Assembly: GCA_001270045.2 (NCBI GenBank)
Contig: DF970689.1
Coordinates: forward strand, 205,051 to 269,050
Direction: 5' to 3'
From: Bacteroidales bacterium 6E
Lineage (GTDB): Bacteria > Bacteroidota > Bacteroidia > Bacteroidales > Prolixibacteraceae
Length of the DNA: 64,000 nucleotides
The notes beneath the pieces were generated by a model. The model made no database searches and was not told where the DNA came from. It worked only from the letters and a program-made list of their open reading frames with translations. Position 1 is the first letter of the stretch. Every line of letters starts with the position of its first letter. Positions 45,488 through 54,185 of this stretch are shown one piece after another. The translations under genes were made by a program, and so were the position numbers.

Positions 45488-46336
45488 ATGAATAATCCAT
45501 TCGAGGATCTGAGAGGTAAAGTGGCGGTGATTACCGGCGGGGCTGGTGTTTTGGGACTGTCTATCGTAAAGGCCATGGCTGCAGCCGAAATGAAAATTGC
45601 AATCGCCGACATCAACGGACTGCTTGCTGAAGAGGTTGCAGCCAAAGTTGCCGGGGAAACCGGTGCCTCCATCATTGGTGTTGAAGCGAATGTACTGAAC
45701 AGGGAATCCCTTGAAAAGGCAAAGGAGGAAATCAATGCCAGACTAGGTTCAATCGATGTACTTATCAATGGAGCGGGCGGTAACCATCCCAATGCGACGA
45801 CACGTGTCGAACAAATGGAAGATAAAGACCTGGATGACCTTTCAGGAACTTTTTACGGTCTTGATCCGGCAAGCTTTGACAGTGTATTCGCCCTCAATTT
45901 CAAGGGGACGGTCCTGCCCACCATGGTTTTCACGACCGACATGCTCAACAACCATAAAGGGGTAGTTCTCAACATTTCCTCGATGAATTCATTTAAGCCG
46001 CTCACAAAGATTCCGGCTTATTCTGCAGCCAAATCATCGGTCAACAATTTCACGCAATGGCTGGCAGTGCATCTGGCCAAAGTCGGCATCAGGGTAAATG
46101 CCATCGCCCCGGGTTTTTTTATCACTAACCAGAACCGCTTCCTGGTCATGGATGAAAAGACTGGCAACTATTCGGCACGCGGACAAAAAATTGTCAACAA
46201 CACCCCCATGGGGAAATTCGGGGAACCCGAGGATCTGCAGGGTGCCACCCTCTTTCTGTTATCGGATGCATCCTCGTTCATCACAGGCATCGTAATACCA
46301 GTCGACGGAGGATACAGTGCCTTCGGCGGGGTATAA
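45488..46336 (+). CDS. SDR-type D-mannonate oxidoreductase (fructuronate reductase)-like
   Basis: Interconverts D-mannonate and D-fructuronate with NAD(P), by resemblance to the short-chain-dehydrogenase UxuB of Bacillus (YjmF). The 282-residue protein has TGGAGVLG (16-23), NGAGGNHPN (94-102), the subfamily segment TFYGLDPASFDSVFALNFKGT, and catalytic Tyr178 and Lys182 in YSAAK. The C-terminal VIPVDGGYSAFGGV fits the same branch. First structural gene after the LacI regulator. A related polyol or sugar-acid dehydrogenase is the main alternative. No mannonate dehydratase (UxuA) is in the window. Confidence 0.8.
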   Translation: MNNPFEDLRGKVAVITGGAGVLGLSIVKAMAAAEMKIAIADINGLLAEEVAAKVAGETGASIIGVEANVLNRESLEKAKEEINARLGSIDVLINGAGGNHPNATTRVEQMEDKDLDDLSGTFYGLDPASFDSVFALNFKGTVLPTMVFTTDMLNNHKGVVLNISSMNSFKPLTKIPAYSAAKSSVNNFTQWLAVHLAKVGIRVNAIAPGFFITNQNRFLVMDEKTGNYSARGQKIVNNTPMGKFGEPEDLQGATLFLLSDASSFITGIVIPVDGGYSAFGGV

Positions 46337-46383
46337 CCGAAAACCTTATCATTTTGACATCTGAAACCTATAACTGATACGAT

Positions 46384-47775
46384 ATGAAACGGAGACATTT
46401 TATCGCTGCAACCGGCACGGCACTGGCAGGATCCATGCTAGTCAATCCGGTACACGGAAGCCCGGTTGGCGCTTCCAAAACCCGTATTGCCATGGTGGGG
46501 ACCGGTGTCAGGGGAATCGGTTTCTGGGGACGTCGCATCCAGCAGGAATATGGCGACATTATAGAATTTTCTGCGCTTTGCGACATCAATCCCGGCCGAC
46601 TTGAATACGCACGGAAGCAAATTGGGGTAAACTGCCCTGTTTTCACCAATTTTGATGAAATGCTGGCTAAGATAAAACCCGACTTGCTGATTGTCACCAC
46701 TGTGGATTCGACCCATGATGAGTTCATTATCAAAGGATTGAGGTCGGGATGCAATGTGCTGACCGAAAAACCGATGACTACCGATGAAATCAAGTGCCAG
46801 GCCATTCTTGATGCCGAAAAAGAAACAGGCAAGAAAGTCATCGTTGGTTTTAATTACCGTTATGGCACGCAATTTACCCGACTCAAGGAATTGTTGGCCG
46901 AAAAAAGGGTTGGTGATATCTATGCCGTTGATTTTCATTGGTATCTGAACACATTTCATGGAGCTGACTATTTCAGGCGCTGGCATGGTTACCGCAATAA
47001 AAGCGGCACGCTGTTGGTACACAAGGCCACCCATCATTTCGATTTGCTGAACTGGTGGATCGATTCCGATCCTGTTGAGGTGTTTGCCTATGGGTCACTG
47101 GAGCATTATGGAAAGAACAATGCCTTCAGGGGGGTGAATTGCCGCCAATGTGCCTATACCGACCAGTGCAAGTTTTATTTCGACATCACGAAAAACAAGG
47201 AGATGATGGACCTGTATGTGGCCAACGAAAAATACGACGGCTATATAAGGGACAATTGCCTGTGGCGTGAGAGTATCGACATTTACGATAAAATGGCTGT
47301 ACAGATCAAGTATGCCAATAATGTCCACGTAAGTTATTCCCTTACCTCCTACTCCCCTTACGAAGGATTCTCCATTGCCTTTAACGGCAAGACAGGGCGA
47401 ATCGACAGCTGGGAAGGCATTCCATGGCGACAGGCAGAGATGGTCAGCCAGGCCGAACTGCATGCCCGTGAAATGAGCCAGGAATCGGAAGATACCGGTC
47501 GTTACGATGAAATTATGGTGTCTGACAATTTCGGGAAGTATGAATTGGTTAAGGTTCCACAAACCAGGAGCGGTCATGGAGGTGGCGACTCAAGGCTTCA
47601 GGATATGATATTCAGGAATCCGGGAGCACCCGATCCTTTGAAACATGCCGCCGGAACCCGCGACGGTGCCATGTCATTGCTGATCGGTGTTGCAGCCCGA
47701 AAATCTATTGAAGAGCGCAGGCCTGTAAAAATTTCTGAGTTGACGGATATAGTTCCGCATGCAACCAGAGGATAA
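46384..47775 (+). CDS. Exported Gfo/Idh/MocA-family oxidoreductase with cysteine motif
   Basis: NAD(P)-dependent dehydrogenase of unknown substrate, probably exported by the Tat route. The 463 residues begin MKRRHFIAATGTALAGSM, a twin-arginine-type signal. The Rossmann motif GTGVRGIGFWG, EKPMTT (family EKP) and the His-containing KATHHFDLLNWW follow. An unusual insertion at about 254-266 has CRQCAYTDQC, with another Cys in DNCLW (about 297), which could form a metal site. The gene lies 47 nt after the SDR gene and 35 nt before the kinase in the same transcription unit. Confidence 0.85.
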   Translation: MKRRHFIAATGTALAGSMLVNPVHGSPVGASKTRIAMVGTGVRGIGFWGRRIQQEYGDIIEFSALCDINPGRLEYARKQIGVNCPVFTNFDEMLAKIKPDLLIVTTVDSTHDEFIIKGLRSGCNVLTEKPMTTDEIKCQAILDAEKETGKKVIVGFNYRYGTQFTRLKELLAEKRVGDIYAVDFHWYLNTFHGADYFRRWHGYRNKSGTLLVHKATHHFDLLNWWIDSDPVEVFAYGSLEHYGKNNAFRGVNCRQCAYTDQCKFYFDITKNKEMMDLYVANEKYDGYIRDNCLWRESIDIYDKMAVQIKYANNVHVSYSLTSYSPYEGFSIAFNGKTGRIDSWEGIPWRQAEMVSQAELHAREMSQESEDTGRYDEIMVSDNFGKYELVKVPQTRSGHGGGDSRLQDMIFRNPGAPDPLKHAAGTRDGAMSLLIGVAARKSIEERRPVKISELTDIVPHATRG

Positions 47776-47810
47776 TATAATTGCTTTATTAAATTTATTT
47801 TCAACAAGAT

Positions 47811-48890
47811 ATGTCAATTCAACTAAAAAAAGACTGCAAGTACTCTTTACTGGTTGCCACCAGCATGGGGGTAAGAATCACGCCGGTAAACGGTCAGCCG
47901 GTCCACAGCAGCCAATTGTTTGAAATGCAGGCTACAAGTGCCGAAACCAATGTCGCCAGCATTTCTTCATATCTCGGACTGCCGGTAAAAGTGTTGACCA
48001 CGTTTGTCAAGGATAGTCCGATTGCCCGTTTCATCAAAAGCAACCTCAAAAGCCGCAACATGGATTATGAAGGTCCTGAGGTAGACCAGGGCGGCCCATG
48101 GGGATACCGCCACCAATTCAATATCGCGGATAGCGGATTTGGCACACGGGGTCCAAGGGTTCAAAACGATCGTGCTGGCGAAGTTGGAAGGACACTGAAT
48201 GTCAAGGATTTTGACCTCGACCGGATTTTCGGACAGGAAGGTGTACAGATAGTCCACCTTTCAGGACTGATTGCGGCCCTATCGCCCGACACTGGCGAAT
48301 TCTGTCTCCAACTGGCCAGAAAAGCGAAGGAATATGGTACACGCATCTCATTTGACCTGAACTATCGGGCAACCTTCTGGAAAGGACGCGAAACTGAATT
48401 GCATGCCATTTTCAAGGAAATTGCAAGCGTATCTGACATCATTATCGGCAACGAGGAAGACTTCCAGCTTTGCCTTGGGATTAAGGGTCCGGAGGCTGGA
48501 GGGAAAAGCATAACCTCTGAAATTGACGGTTTCAAGGAAATGATCGGAAGGATCCAAAAGGCATTTCCGAACGCGTCGGTTTTTGCCAATACTTTAAGGC
48601 AGGTCATTAGCGCCAATGAACACATGTGGGGTGCCATCATGCTTGAAAGTGACAACTGGCATGTCATTGAACCCCGGAGGATACAGGTTCTTGACAGAAT
48701 TGGAGGCGGTGATGGTTTTGTAGGCGGACTGCTATATGGCATCCTGAAATATTGGGAACCAGAAAAATGGGCTCAGTTTGGCTGGGCAACCGGAGCGCTG
48801 GCTACCACATTCCTGACAGACTATGCCCAGCCTGCCGATGAAGATATGGTCTGGAGTATCTGGAAAGGTAATGCGCGCGTCCAGAGGTAA
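47811..48890 (+). CDS. PfkB-family sugar kinase, 2-keto-3-deoxygluconate kinase-like
   Basis: Predicted to phosphorylate 2-keto-3-deoxygluconate or a related sugar acid. The 359-residue protein has the KdgK-type strand FDLNYR (181-186), the anion-hole and catalytic segment DRIGGGDGF with Asp301 as general base (usually DTTGAGD), and a C-terminal helix with ALATTFLTDY. The first ribokinase signature is weak, and the catalytic motif has Arg-Ile in place of Thr-Thr, so the substrate may differ from the standard one. Co-directional with the flanking genes at 35 and 70 nt spacing. Confidence 0.78.
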   Translation: MSIQLKKDCKYSLLVATSMGVRITPVNGQPVHSSQLFEMQATSAETNVASISSYLGLPVKVLTTFVKDSPIARFIKSNLKSRNMDYEGPEVDQGGPWGYRHQFNIADSGFGTRGPRVQNDRAGEVGRTLNVKDFDLDRIFGQEGVQIVHLSGLIAALSPDTGEFCLQLARKAKEYGTRISFDLNYRATFWKGRETELHAIFKEIASVSDIIIGNEEDFQLCLGIKGPEAGGKSITSEIDGFKEMIGRIQKAFPNASVFANTLRQVISANEHMWGAIMLESDNWHVIEPRRIQVLDRIGGGDGFVGGLLYGILKYWEPEKWAQFGWATGALATTFLTDYAQPADEDMVWSIWKGNARVQR

Positions 48891-48960
48891 ATATTCCATT
48901 GATGGACTATATGTCTATTTTAAACTTTTACTTGAGTTTATATCTTAAAATATACTGAAT

Positions 48961-50247
48961 ATGATGTACTTCGAGTCAGGCTCAGTAACCCAAAACATGA
49001 GCGCGGAGGATCTCCGTAAAGGATTATTCACCGCTTTGGAAAGGATGGGGACAAGAAAAAAGGTTCTTGCCGTACCACCTGATTTCACGAGGTTTCCCAG
49101 TCGTGCTGGAGAGCTTACAGAGTTTGCCTGGGAGTATTTTGGTGACAGGCTGACCGATATCCTTCCGGCTCTGGGAACGCACAGTCCGATGACCAATGAG
49201 CAAATTGCCCATATGTTTGGTAAAACGCCTCAAGGACTTTTCAGGGTCCACGACTGGAGAAACGATGTCATTACCCTGGGAAATGTGCCCGCTGAATTTG
49301 TCAGTGAGGTCTCGGAAGGAGCGGTAAGCTACCCCTGGCCTGCACAGGTCAACAAACTGCTGGTGGAAGGAGGATTTGACCTGATCCTGTCGATTGGGCA
49401 GGTAGTCCCCCACGAGGTTGTGGGCATGGCCAATTACAACAAGAATATTTTCGTGGGGACGGGAGGCACTGAAGGCATCAATAAAAGTCATTTCATAGGT
49501 GCAGCCTATGGTATGGAAAAGATGATGGGAAGGGCTGATACCCCGGTCCGGAAGATATTCAATTATGCTTCCGAGAAGTTTTCGGCCCATATGCCCATAG
49601 TATATGTACAAACGGTAGTTGGAGTAAACCATACCGGAAAACTGCAGACATACGGCCTCTTTATCGGTGACGACTTTGAAGTGTTCGACAAGGCAGCCAA
49701 ATTGTCGTTGCAGGTGAATTTCGAGTTGGTGGCCGAACCTCTCAAAAAGGTTGTGGTCTGGCTCGATCCGACAGAGTTTAAAAGCACATGGCTGGGTAAC
49801 AAGTCGATATACCGAACACGCATGGCCATTGCAGATGGCGGTGAATTGATCGTTCTGGCTCCAGCATTGAAAGAATTTGGAGAGGACAAGGAGATTGACA
49901 GACTGATCAGGAAATATGGTTATTTCGGCACTCCGGCAACGTTGAAAGCCACGGATGAAAACGAAGAGCTGCGCAATAATTTGAGTGCTGCCGCCCATTT
50001 GATCCATGGGTCTTCCGAGGGCCGGTTTTCGATCACCTATTGTCCGGGAAAATCACCTGGCAACCTGACACGCGAAGAGATTGAAAGTGTCGGTTTCAAG
50101 TGGGCTGATTACGACGTAATGCTGGCCAGTTATAACCCTTCCATTTTGAGGGATGGATACAATACACTTCCCAACGGAGAGGAAATCTTTTATATCAGTA
50201 ATCCGGCCCTGGGACTCTGGGCATACAAAGACCGGTTTGATTTTTGA
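48961..50247 (+). CDS. LarA-superfamily nickel-pincer racemase/epimerase (candidate gluconate 2-epimerase)
   Basis: Member of the DUF2088/LarA family, whose enzymes use a nickel-pincer nucleotide to racemise or epimerise 2-hydroxy acids. The 428-residue protein has DFTRFPS (41-47, like DxTRPxP), GTH with His74, PHEVVGM with His151, Lys161 in NYNKN and His177 in NKSHF. The spacing His151-Lys161-His177 (10 and 16) equals that of LarA His174-Lys184-His200, where Lys carries the cofactor and His200 binds nickel. It sits between a KDG-kinase-like gene and a Gfo/Idh gene, beside a mannonate oxidoreductase and 6-phosphogluconate dehydrogenase, so D-gluconate/D-mannonate interconversion is the most likely reaction. 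The cofactor genes larB, larC and larE are not in the window. Confidence 0.82.
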   Translation: MMYFESGSVTQNMSAEDLRKGLFTALERMGTRKKVLAVPPDFTRFPSRAGELTEFAWEYFGDRLTDILPALGTHSPMTNEQIAHMFGKTPQGLFRVHDWRNDVITLGNVPAEFVSEVSEGAVSYPWPAQVNKLLVEGGFDLILSIGQVVPHEVVGMANYNKNIFVGTGGTEGINKSHFIGAAYGMEKMMGRADTPVRKIFNYASEKFSAHMPIVYVQTVVGVNHTGKLQTYGLFIGDDFEVFDKAAKLSLQVNFELVAEPLKKVVVWLDPTEFKSTWLGNKSIYRTRMAIADGGELIVLAPALKEFGEDKEIDRLIRKYGYFGTPATLKATDENEELRNNLSAAAHLIHGSSEGRFSITYCPGKSPGNLTREEIESVGFKWADYDVMLASYNPSILRDGYNTLPNGEEIFYISNPALGLWAYKDRFDF

Positions 50248-50281
50248 CAAACGGCCTTCACAACCACAAAAACTTTAACAA

Positions 50282-51310
50282 ATGGTCAATTGGGGAATCA
50301 TAGGTGTCGGAAATGTGACAGAACTCAAAAGCGGTCCAGCCTTTAACAAGGTACCCGGATCTCGTATAGTTGCCGTCATGAGGCGCAACCTCAGCAAAGC
50401 GGAAGATTATGCAAAAAGGCATCAGGTACCGAAATTTTATGGAGATGCAGATGAGCTGATCCTCGATCCCGAGGTGACGGCAGTTTACGTTGCTACCCCA
50501 CCCTACATGCATGCCGAATATGCAATCCGAGCCATGCAGGCTGGCAAACCGGTGTATGTCGAAAAGCCCATGGCATTGAATTATTCAGAATGCAAAAAAA
50601 TGCTCAAGGTTTCGGAAGAAACCGGAATGCCGCTTTTCTTTGCCTATTATCGGAGAACCTTACCGGCCTTCCTGAAAGTGAAAGAGTTGATTGATACCGG
50701 AGAAATCGGGCAACCCCGGACGGTTGAGATCAGGTTGATCAGGGAAGCCCGTGAACGGAATCTTTCTCCAGAAGAAATGAGCTGGCATGTGAATCCTGAA
50801 ATTGCGGGAGCAGGCCATTTTTTTGATTTGGCTTCCCATCAGTTCGACTACCTCGACTTCTTGTTTGGTCCTGTGGCTGAAGTGAAAGGCATTGCCGTAA
50901 ACCAGGCTGGCCTTTATCCTGCCGAAGATACCATCACCGGATCATTTTCCTTTGAAAGCGGCGTTATTGGAACCGGCACATGGAATTTTGATGCTCCAAA
51001 GGCAGCCTTTTGCGATACCATTACCATAATCGGAGAGTACGGAATCATTACCATTCCGACATTTCTACATACGGAAGTGGTCATGCAAAACAGGCAAGGC
51101 ATCCACAAATACAGGTTCCAGAATCCCGAAAACATACAGCATTTACTGATAGAACAGATTGTCAATGCCATAGAAAAGGGTACGCCATGTGCCAGCACAG
51201 GTGAATCAGCCGCCCGGACCAGTGCAGTCCTGGATGAGATGGTGAAAAACTATTATGGCAAATCGACCCGGGAACAGCGAAGAAAAGGAAGCTGCCGAAT
51301 CAATCTTTGA
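50282..51310 (+). CDS. Cytoplasmic Gfo/Idh/MocA-family oxidoreductase
   Basis: NAD(P)-dependent dehydrogenase of unknown sugar substrate. The 342 residues lack a signal peptide. The Rossmann fold has GIIGVGNV (5-12), the family VEKPMAL, and the substrate domain with GGHFFDLASHQFDYLDFLFG-like sequence (reads AGAGHFFDLASHQ) carrying the conserved His. The layout is that of small 1,5-anhydrofructose or myo-inositol-type dehydrogenases. Since the upstream paralogue is exported and this one is not, they act in different compartments, and this one probably follows uptake. Spacing of 34 and 43 nt to its neighbours supports one operon. Confidence 0.82.
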   Translation: MVNWGIIGVGNVTELKSGPAFNKVPGSRIVAVMRRNLSKAEDYAKRHQVPKFYGDADELILDPEVTAVYVATPPYMHAEYAIRAMQAGKPVYVEKPMALNYSECKKMLKVSEETGMPLFFAYYRRTLPAFLKVKELIDTGEIGQPRTVEIRLIREARERNLSPEEMSWHVNPEIAGAGHFFDLASHQFDYLDFLFGPVAEVKGIAVNQAGLYPAEDTITGSFSFESGVIGTGTWNFDAPKAAFCDTITIIGEYGIITIPTFLHTEVVMQNRQGIHKYRFQNPENIQHLLIEQIVNAIEKGTPCASTGESAARTSAVLDEMVKNYYGKSTREQRRKGSCRINL

Positions 51311-51353
51311 TAAAGACGGAAACACTAAGGTGGAAGATTACTAGAAAAGAGGA

Positions 51354-52496
51354 ATGAAAATAATTATTGACAATAAGATACCCTATATAAAAGGGGCCTT
51401 GGAACCCTTTGCGGAGGTGATTTACATACCAGGGGCCAAGACTACTCCGGAAGTGGTTGCCGATGCTGATGCCCTTATAACCAGAACACGAACCATCTGT
51501 AATGAATCCCTGTTAAAGAATTCAAATGTCAGGATGATCGCCACTGCCACCATCGGGTATGACCATATCGATACAGCCTATTGTGAAAAGGCAGGAATTC
51601 AGTGGACCAATGCCCCGGGATGCAACGCAACGAGTGTGGAACAATACATTGCTGCAGCCTTATTCTCTTGGGCACTCCGTCACAGGATAAAATTGAGGGA
51701 AAAGACAATCGGAGTTGTGGGTGCTGGAAATGTGGGATCAAAAGTTGTCCGGTTTTGTGGAATCCTGGGAATGAAGGTGCTGGTTAACGACCCACCCAGG
51801 GAAAGGAATGAGGGGCCTGAAGGATTTGTTTCCCTGCAAACCATCCGAGAGAAAGCCGACATTATCTCCTTTCACGTTCCGCTTACCATGGATGGCCAGG
51901 ACGCGACTTACCATATGGTGGACGAATCCTTTTTGACAGGAATGCAAAAACAACCCCTTCTGATTAATTCATGCCGTGGAGAAGTATTTGATACACAGGC
52001 AGTCAAAACCGCGTATCGGAAAGGTAAAGTTTCAGGTTTGATTATCGATTGCTGGGAGAATGAGCCAGACATAGATCGCGAACTTTTGGGTATTTGCTTT
52101 CTGGCAACCCCGCATATTGCAGGTTATTCAAAAGACGGCAAGGCCAATGGCACCATGATGAGCGTCAGGGCAATCAGCCGTCATTTCAAGCTCGGTATCG
52201 ACAACTGGCAACCCGGCAATATAGAAATGCCTGATCATACTTTAATCGACATCAATGGGTCTCGGCGGGATAATGAATCCATTCTTGCCGAGGCTGTCCT
52301 GTCGACCTATGATATTGAAACCGATGATGAAAACCTTCGGAAGAATCCGGGTGCCTTTGAAAAATGGAGGGAAGATTATCCGGTCAGGAGAGAATTCCCG
52401 ACCTACACGGTAAAAGTCGCCCAGGTTTCGGAAAATGCCGTAAGAATGCTGAAAGAAGCAGGATTCGAGATCATGATCCAGGATGAAGGTCGTTAA
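51354..52496 (+). CDS. pdxB: 4-phosphoerythronate dehydrogenase
   Basis: Oxidises 4-phospho-D-erythronate in the DXP-dependent route to pyridoxal phosphate. The 380-residue protein belongs to the D-2-hydroxyacid dehydrogenases, with GYDHIDTAYCEKAGI, GCNATSVEQY (PdxB signature, about 87-96), the NAD-binding GVVGAGNVGSKV, the catalytic Arg in NSCRGEVFD and the Glu/His pair in ENEPD and TPHIAGYS. A C-terminal extension of about 100 residues fits the PdxB dimerisation domain. It lies in the sugar-acid operon 50 nt before gnd. It could work on another 2-hydroxy acid, but the signature favours PdxB. Confidence 0.88.
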   Translation: MKIIIDNKIPYIKGALEPFAEVIYIPGAKTTPEVVADADALITRTRTICNESLLKNSNVRMIATATIGYDHIDTAYCEKAGIQWTNAPGCNATSVEQYIAAALFSWALRHRIKLREKTIGVVGAGNVGSKVVRFCGILGMKVLVNDPPRERNEGPEGFVSLQTIREKADIISFHVPLTMDGQDATYHMVDESFLTGMQKQPLLINSCRGEVFDTQAVKTAYRKGKVSGLIIDCWENEPDIDRELLGICFLATPHIAGYSKDGKANGTMMSVRAISRHFKLGIDNWQPGNIEMPDHTLIDINGSRRDNESILAEAVLSTYDIETDDENLRKNPGAFEKWREDYPVRREFPTYTVKVAQVSENAVRMLKEAGFEIMIQDEGR

Positions 52497-52546
52497 GATC
52501 CGGACTTAATATTTTGAATGAACATTAAAAAAGTAATTATAAAGAC

Positions 52547-54001
52547 ATGAAAAAATTAGCAGACATTGGATTGATCGGTTTGGCCGTCATGGGCGAAAAC
52601 CTGGTATTGAACATGGAAAGCAAAGGATTTACGGTTGCAGTCTATAACCGCACCGTATCGAAAGTGGATGACTTCATCCATGGCCGGGGGGCCGGAAAGA
52701 AGTTCATCGGTGCCAAAAGCATCGAAGAATTGGTTGCCTCGCTTGAACGGCCCAGGAAAGTCATGATGCTCGTCAAGGCCGGTAAACCGGTTGACGATTT
52801 TATTGAATTGCTGATCCCTCACCTCGAACAGGGAGATATCATCATTGATGGTGGCAACTCCCACTTTCCTGATTCGATTCGCCGGACAAAATATGTCGAA
52901 AGCAAGGGTCTTCTTTACATCGGGACAGGCGTTTCCGGTGGAGAGGAAGGAGCCTTGTTGGGGCCATCCATGATGCCTGGAGGTTCTCCTGAAGCCTGGC
53001 CCCATGTCAAGGAAATTTTTCAGGCTGTGGCTGCCAAAGTTGACGACGGGACGCCTTGTTGTGACTGGGTAGGCGAAGATGGTGCCGGCCATTTCGTGAA
53101 AATGGTACACAATGGCATTGAATATGGCGATATGCAGATCATCAATGAGGCATACCATCTTATGAAGGATCTTTTGGGGATGACCGCAGATGAACAGCAC
53201 GAGATCTTCAAAAAGTGGAATACCGAAGAACTTGACAGCTACCTGATTGAGATTACCCGGGACATTCTCGCATTTAAAGATTCAGACGGTGAACCCTTGG
53301 TTGAAAAAATTCTGGATACAGCAGGACAAAAAGGCACCGGTAAATGGACCGGTGTTGCCGCTCTCGACCTGGGCATACCGCTTACCCTGATTGGTGAATC
53401 AGTATTCTCTCGTTGCCTGTCTGCCCAAAAAGACCTGAGGGTACAGGCCTCCAAAGTGATAAATGGGCCTGCAATACCTTTTACCGGAGATAAAGCCCAA
53501 TTTGTGGAAGACCTGAAAATGGCATTGTACGGAGCCAAAATCATTTCCTATGCGCAGGGATATAACCTCATGATGGAAGCGGCAAAGGAATACAAATGGA
53601 ACCTTAATTACGGAGGCATAGCGCTGATGTGGAGAGGTGGTTGTATCATCCGCTCCGCTTTCCTGGGAGATATCAAAAAGGCGTTCGACAAGAATCCCGA
53701 ATTACCTAACCTTTTGCTGGATCCCTTCTTCAAACAAAAGGTTGAAGCCGCCCAGGAAGGCTGGCGCAGGGTTTGTGCCACTGCACTTACACATGGTATA
53801 CCAGTACCTGCTCTCACATCAGCCCTTTGCTATTTCGACGGTTTCCGAAGTGAAAGGCTTCCCGCCAATTTGCTGCAGGCACAACGCGACTATTTCGGGG
53901 CACACATGTATGAACGGATTGACAAACCCAGAGGTGAATTCTTCCATACCAACTGGACAGGCCGCGGTGGAGACACGGCATCTTCAACTTATGTGGTTTA
54001 A
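52547..54001 (+). CDS. gnd: 6-phosphogluconate dehydrogenase, decarboxylating
   Basis: Converts 6-phosphogluconate to ribulose 5-phosphate and CO2 with NAD(P)+. The 484-residue, full-length protein has the NADP fold GLIGLAVMGENL (8-19), the DGGNS region, GVSGGEEGA (about 128-136), the catalytic HFVKMVHNGIEYGDMQ with Lys and the family Asn, and the C-terminal HTNWTGRGGD segment. Its cofactor loop VYNRTVSK is of the NADP type. It is the last gene of the operon and is followed by a clear terminator. No gluconate kinase or 6-phosphogluconolactonase is next to it. Confidence 0.96.
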   Translation: MKKLADIGLIGLAVMGENLVLNMESKGFTVAVYNRTVSKVDDFIHGRGAGKKFIGAKSIEELVASLERPRKVMMLVKAGKPVDDFIELLIPHLEQGDIIIDGGNSHFPDSIRRTKYVESKGLLYIGTGVSGGEEGALLGPSMMPGGSPEAWPHVKEIFQAVAAKVDDGTPCCDWVGEDGAGHFVKMVHNGIEYGDMQIINEAYHLMKDLLGMTADEQHEIFKKWNTEELDSYLIEITRDILAFKDSDGEPLVEKILDTAGQKGTGKWTGVAALDLGIPLTLIGESVFSRCLSAQKDLRVQASKVINGPAIPFTGDKAQFVEDLKMALYGAKIISYAQGYNLMMEAAKEYKWNLNYGGIALMWRGGCIIRSAFLGDIKKAFDKNPELPNLLLDPFFKQKVEAAQEGWRRVCATALTHGIPVPALTSALCYFDGFRSERLPANLLQAQRDYFGAHMYERIDKPRGEFFHTNWTGRGGDTASSTYVV

Positions 54002-54024
54002 AATTTGATAATAAATATTTTACG

Positions 54025-54052
54025 AAAGGCCGGGCGTATCCGGCCTTTCTTG
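54025..54052 (+). terminator. Rho-independent terminator ending the sugar-acid operon
   Basis: Perfect 9-bp stem aaaggccgg (54025-54033) / ccggccttt (54040-54048), followed by cttgt. Confidence 0.85.
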
Positions 54053-54126
54053 TATCATTTCCCCTTTTCGGAAACCGAAATGGCCATTTTTTTATCCATG
54101 ATTATCCGACCAATCTTTCGATTCGG

Positions 54127-54134
54127 TATATTTG
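54127..54134 (+). promoter_or_regulatory. -7 promoter element of the T9SS cargo gene
   Basis: TATATTTG; predicted start near 54141 and a leader of about 45 nt to the ATG at 54186. It overlaps the first codon of the longest frame (54132), which rules out that start. Confidence 0.5.
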
Positions 54135-54185
54135 AGACCAAATGTGAGACGCTTTAGTATTGAATCCAATTTAAAGACCTTCAAA

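Noticed and set aside
54066-54080. Inverted repeat TTTCGG-aaa-CCGAAA after the gnd terminator
   Set aside because: Short and of no clear use; it may be a second terminator or chance.
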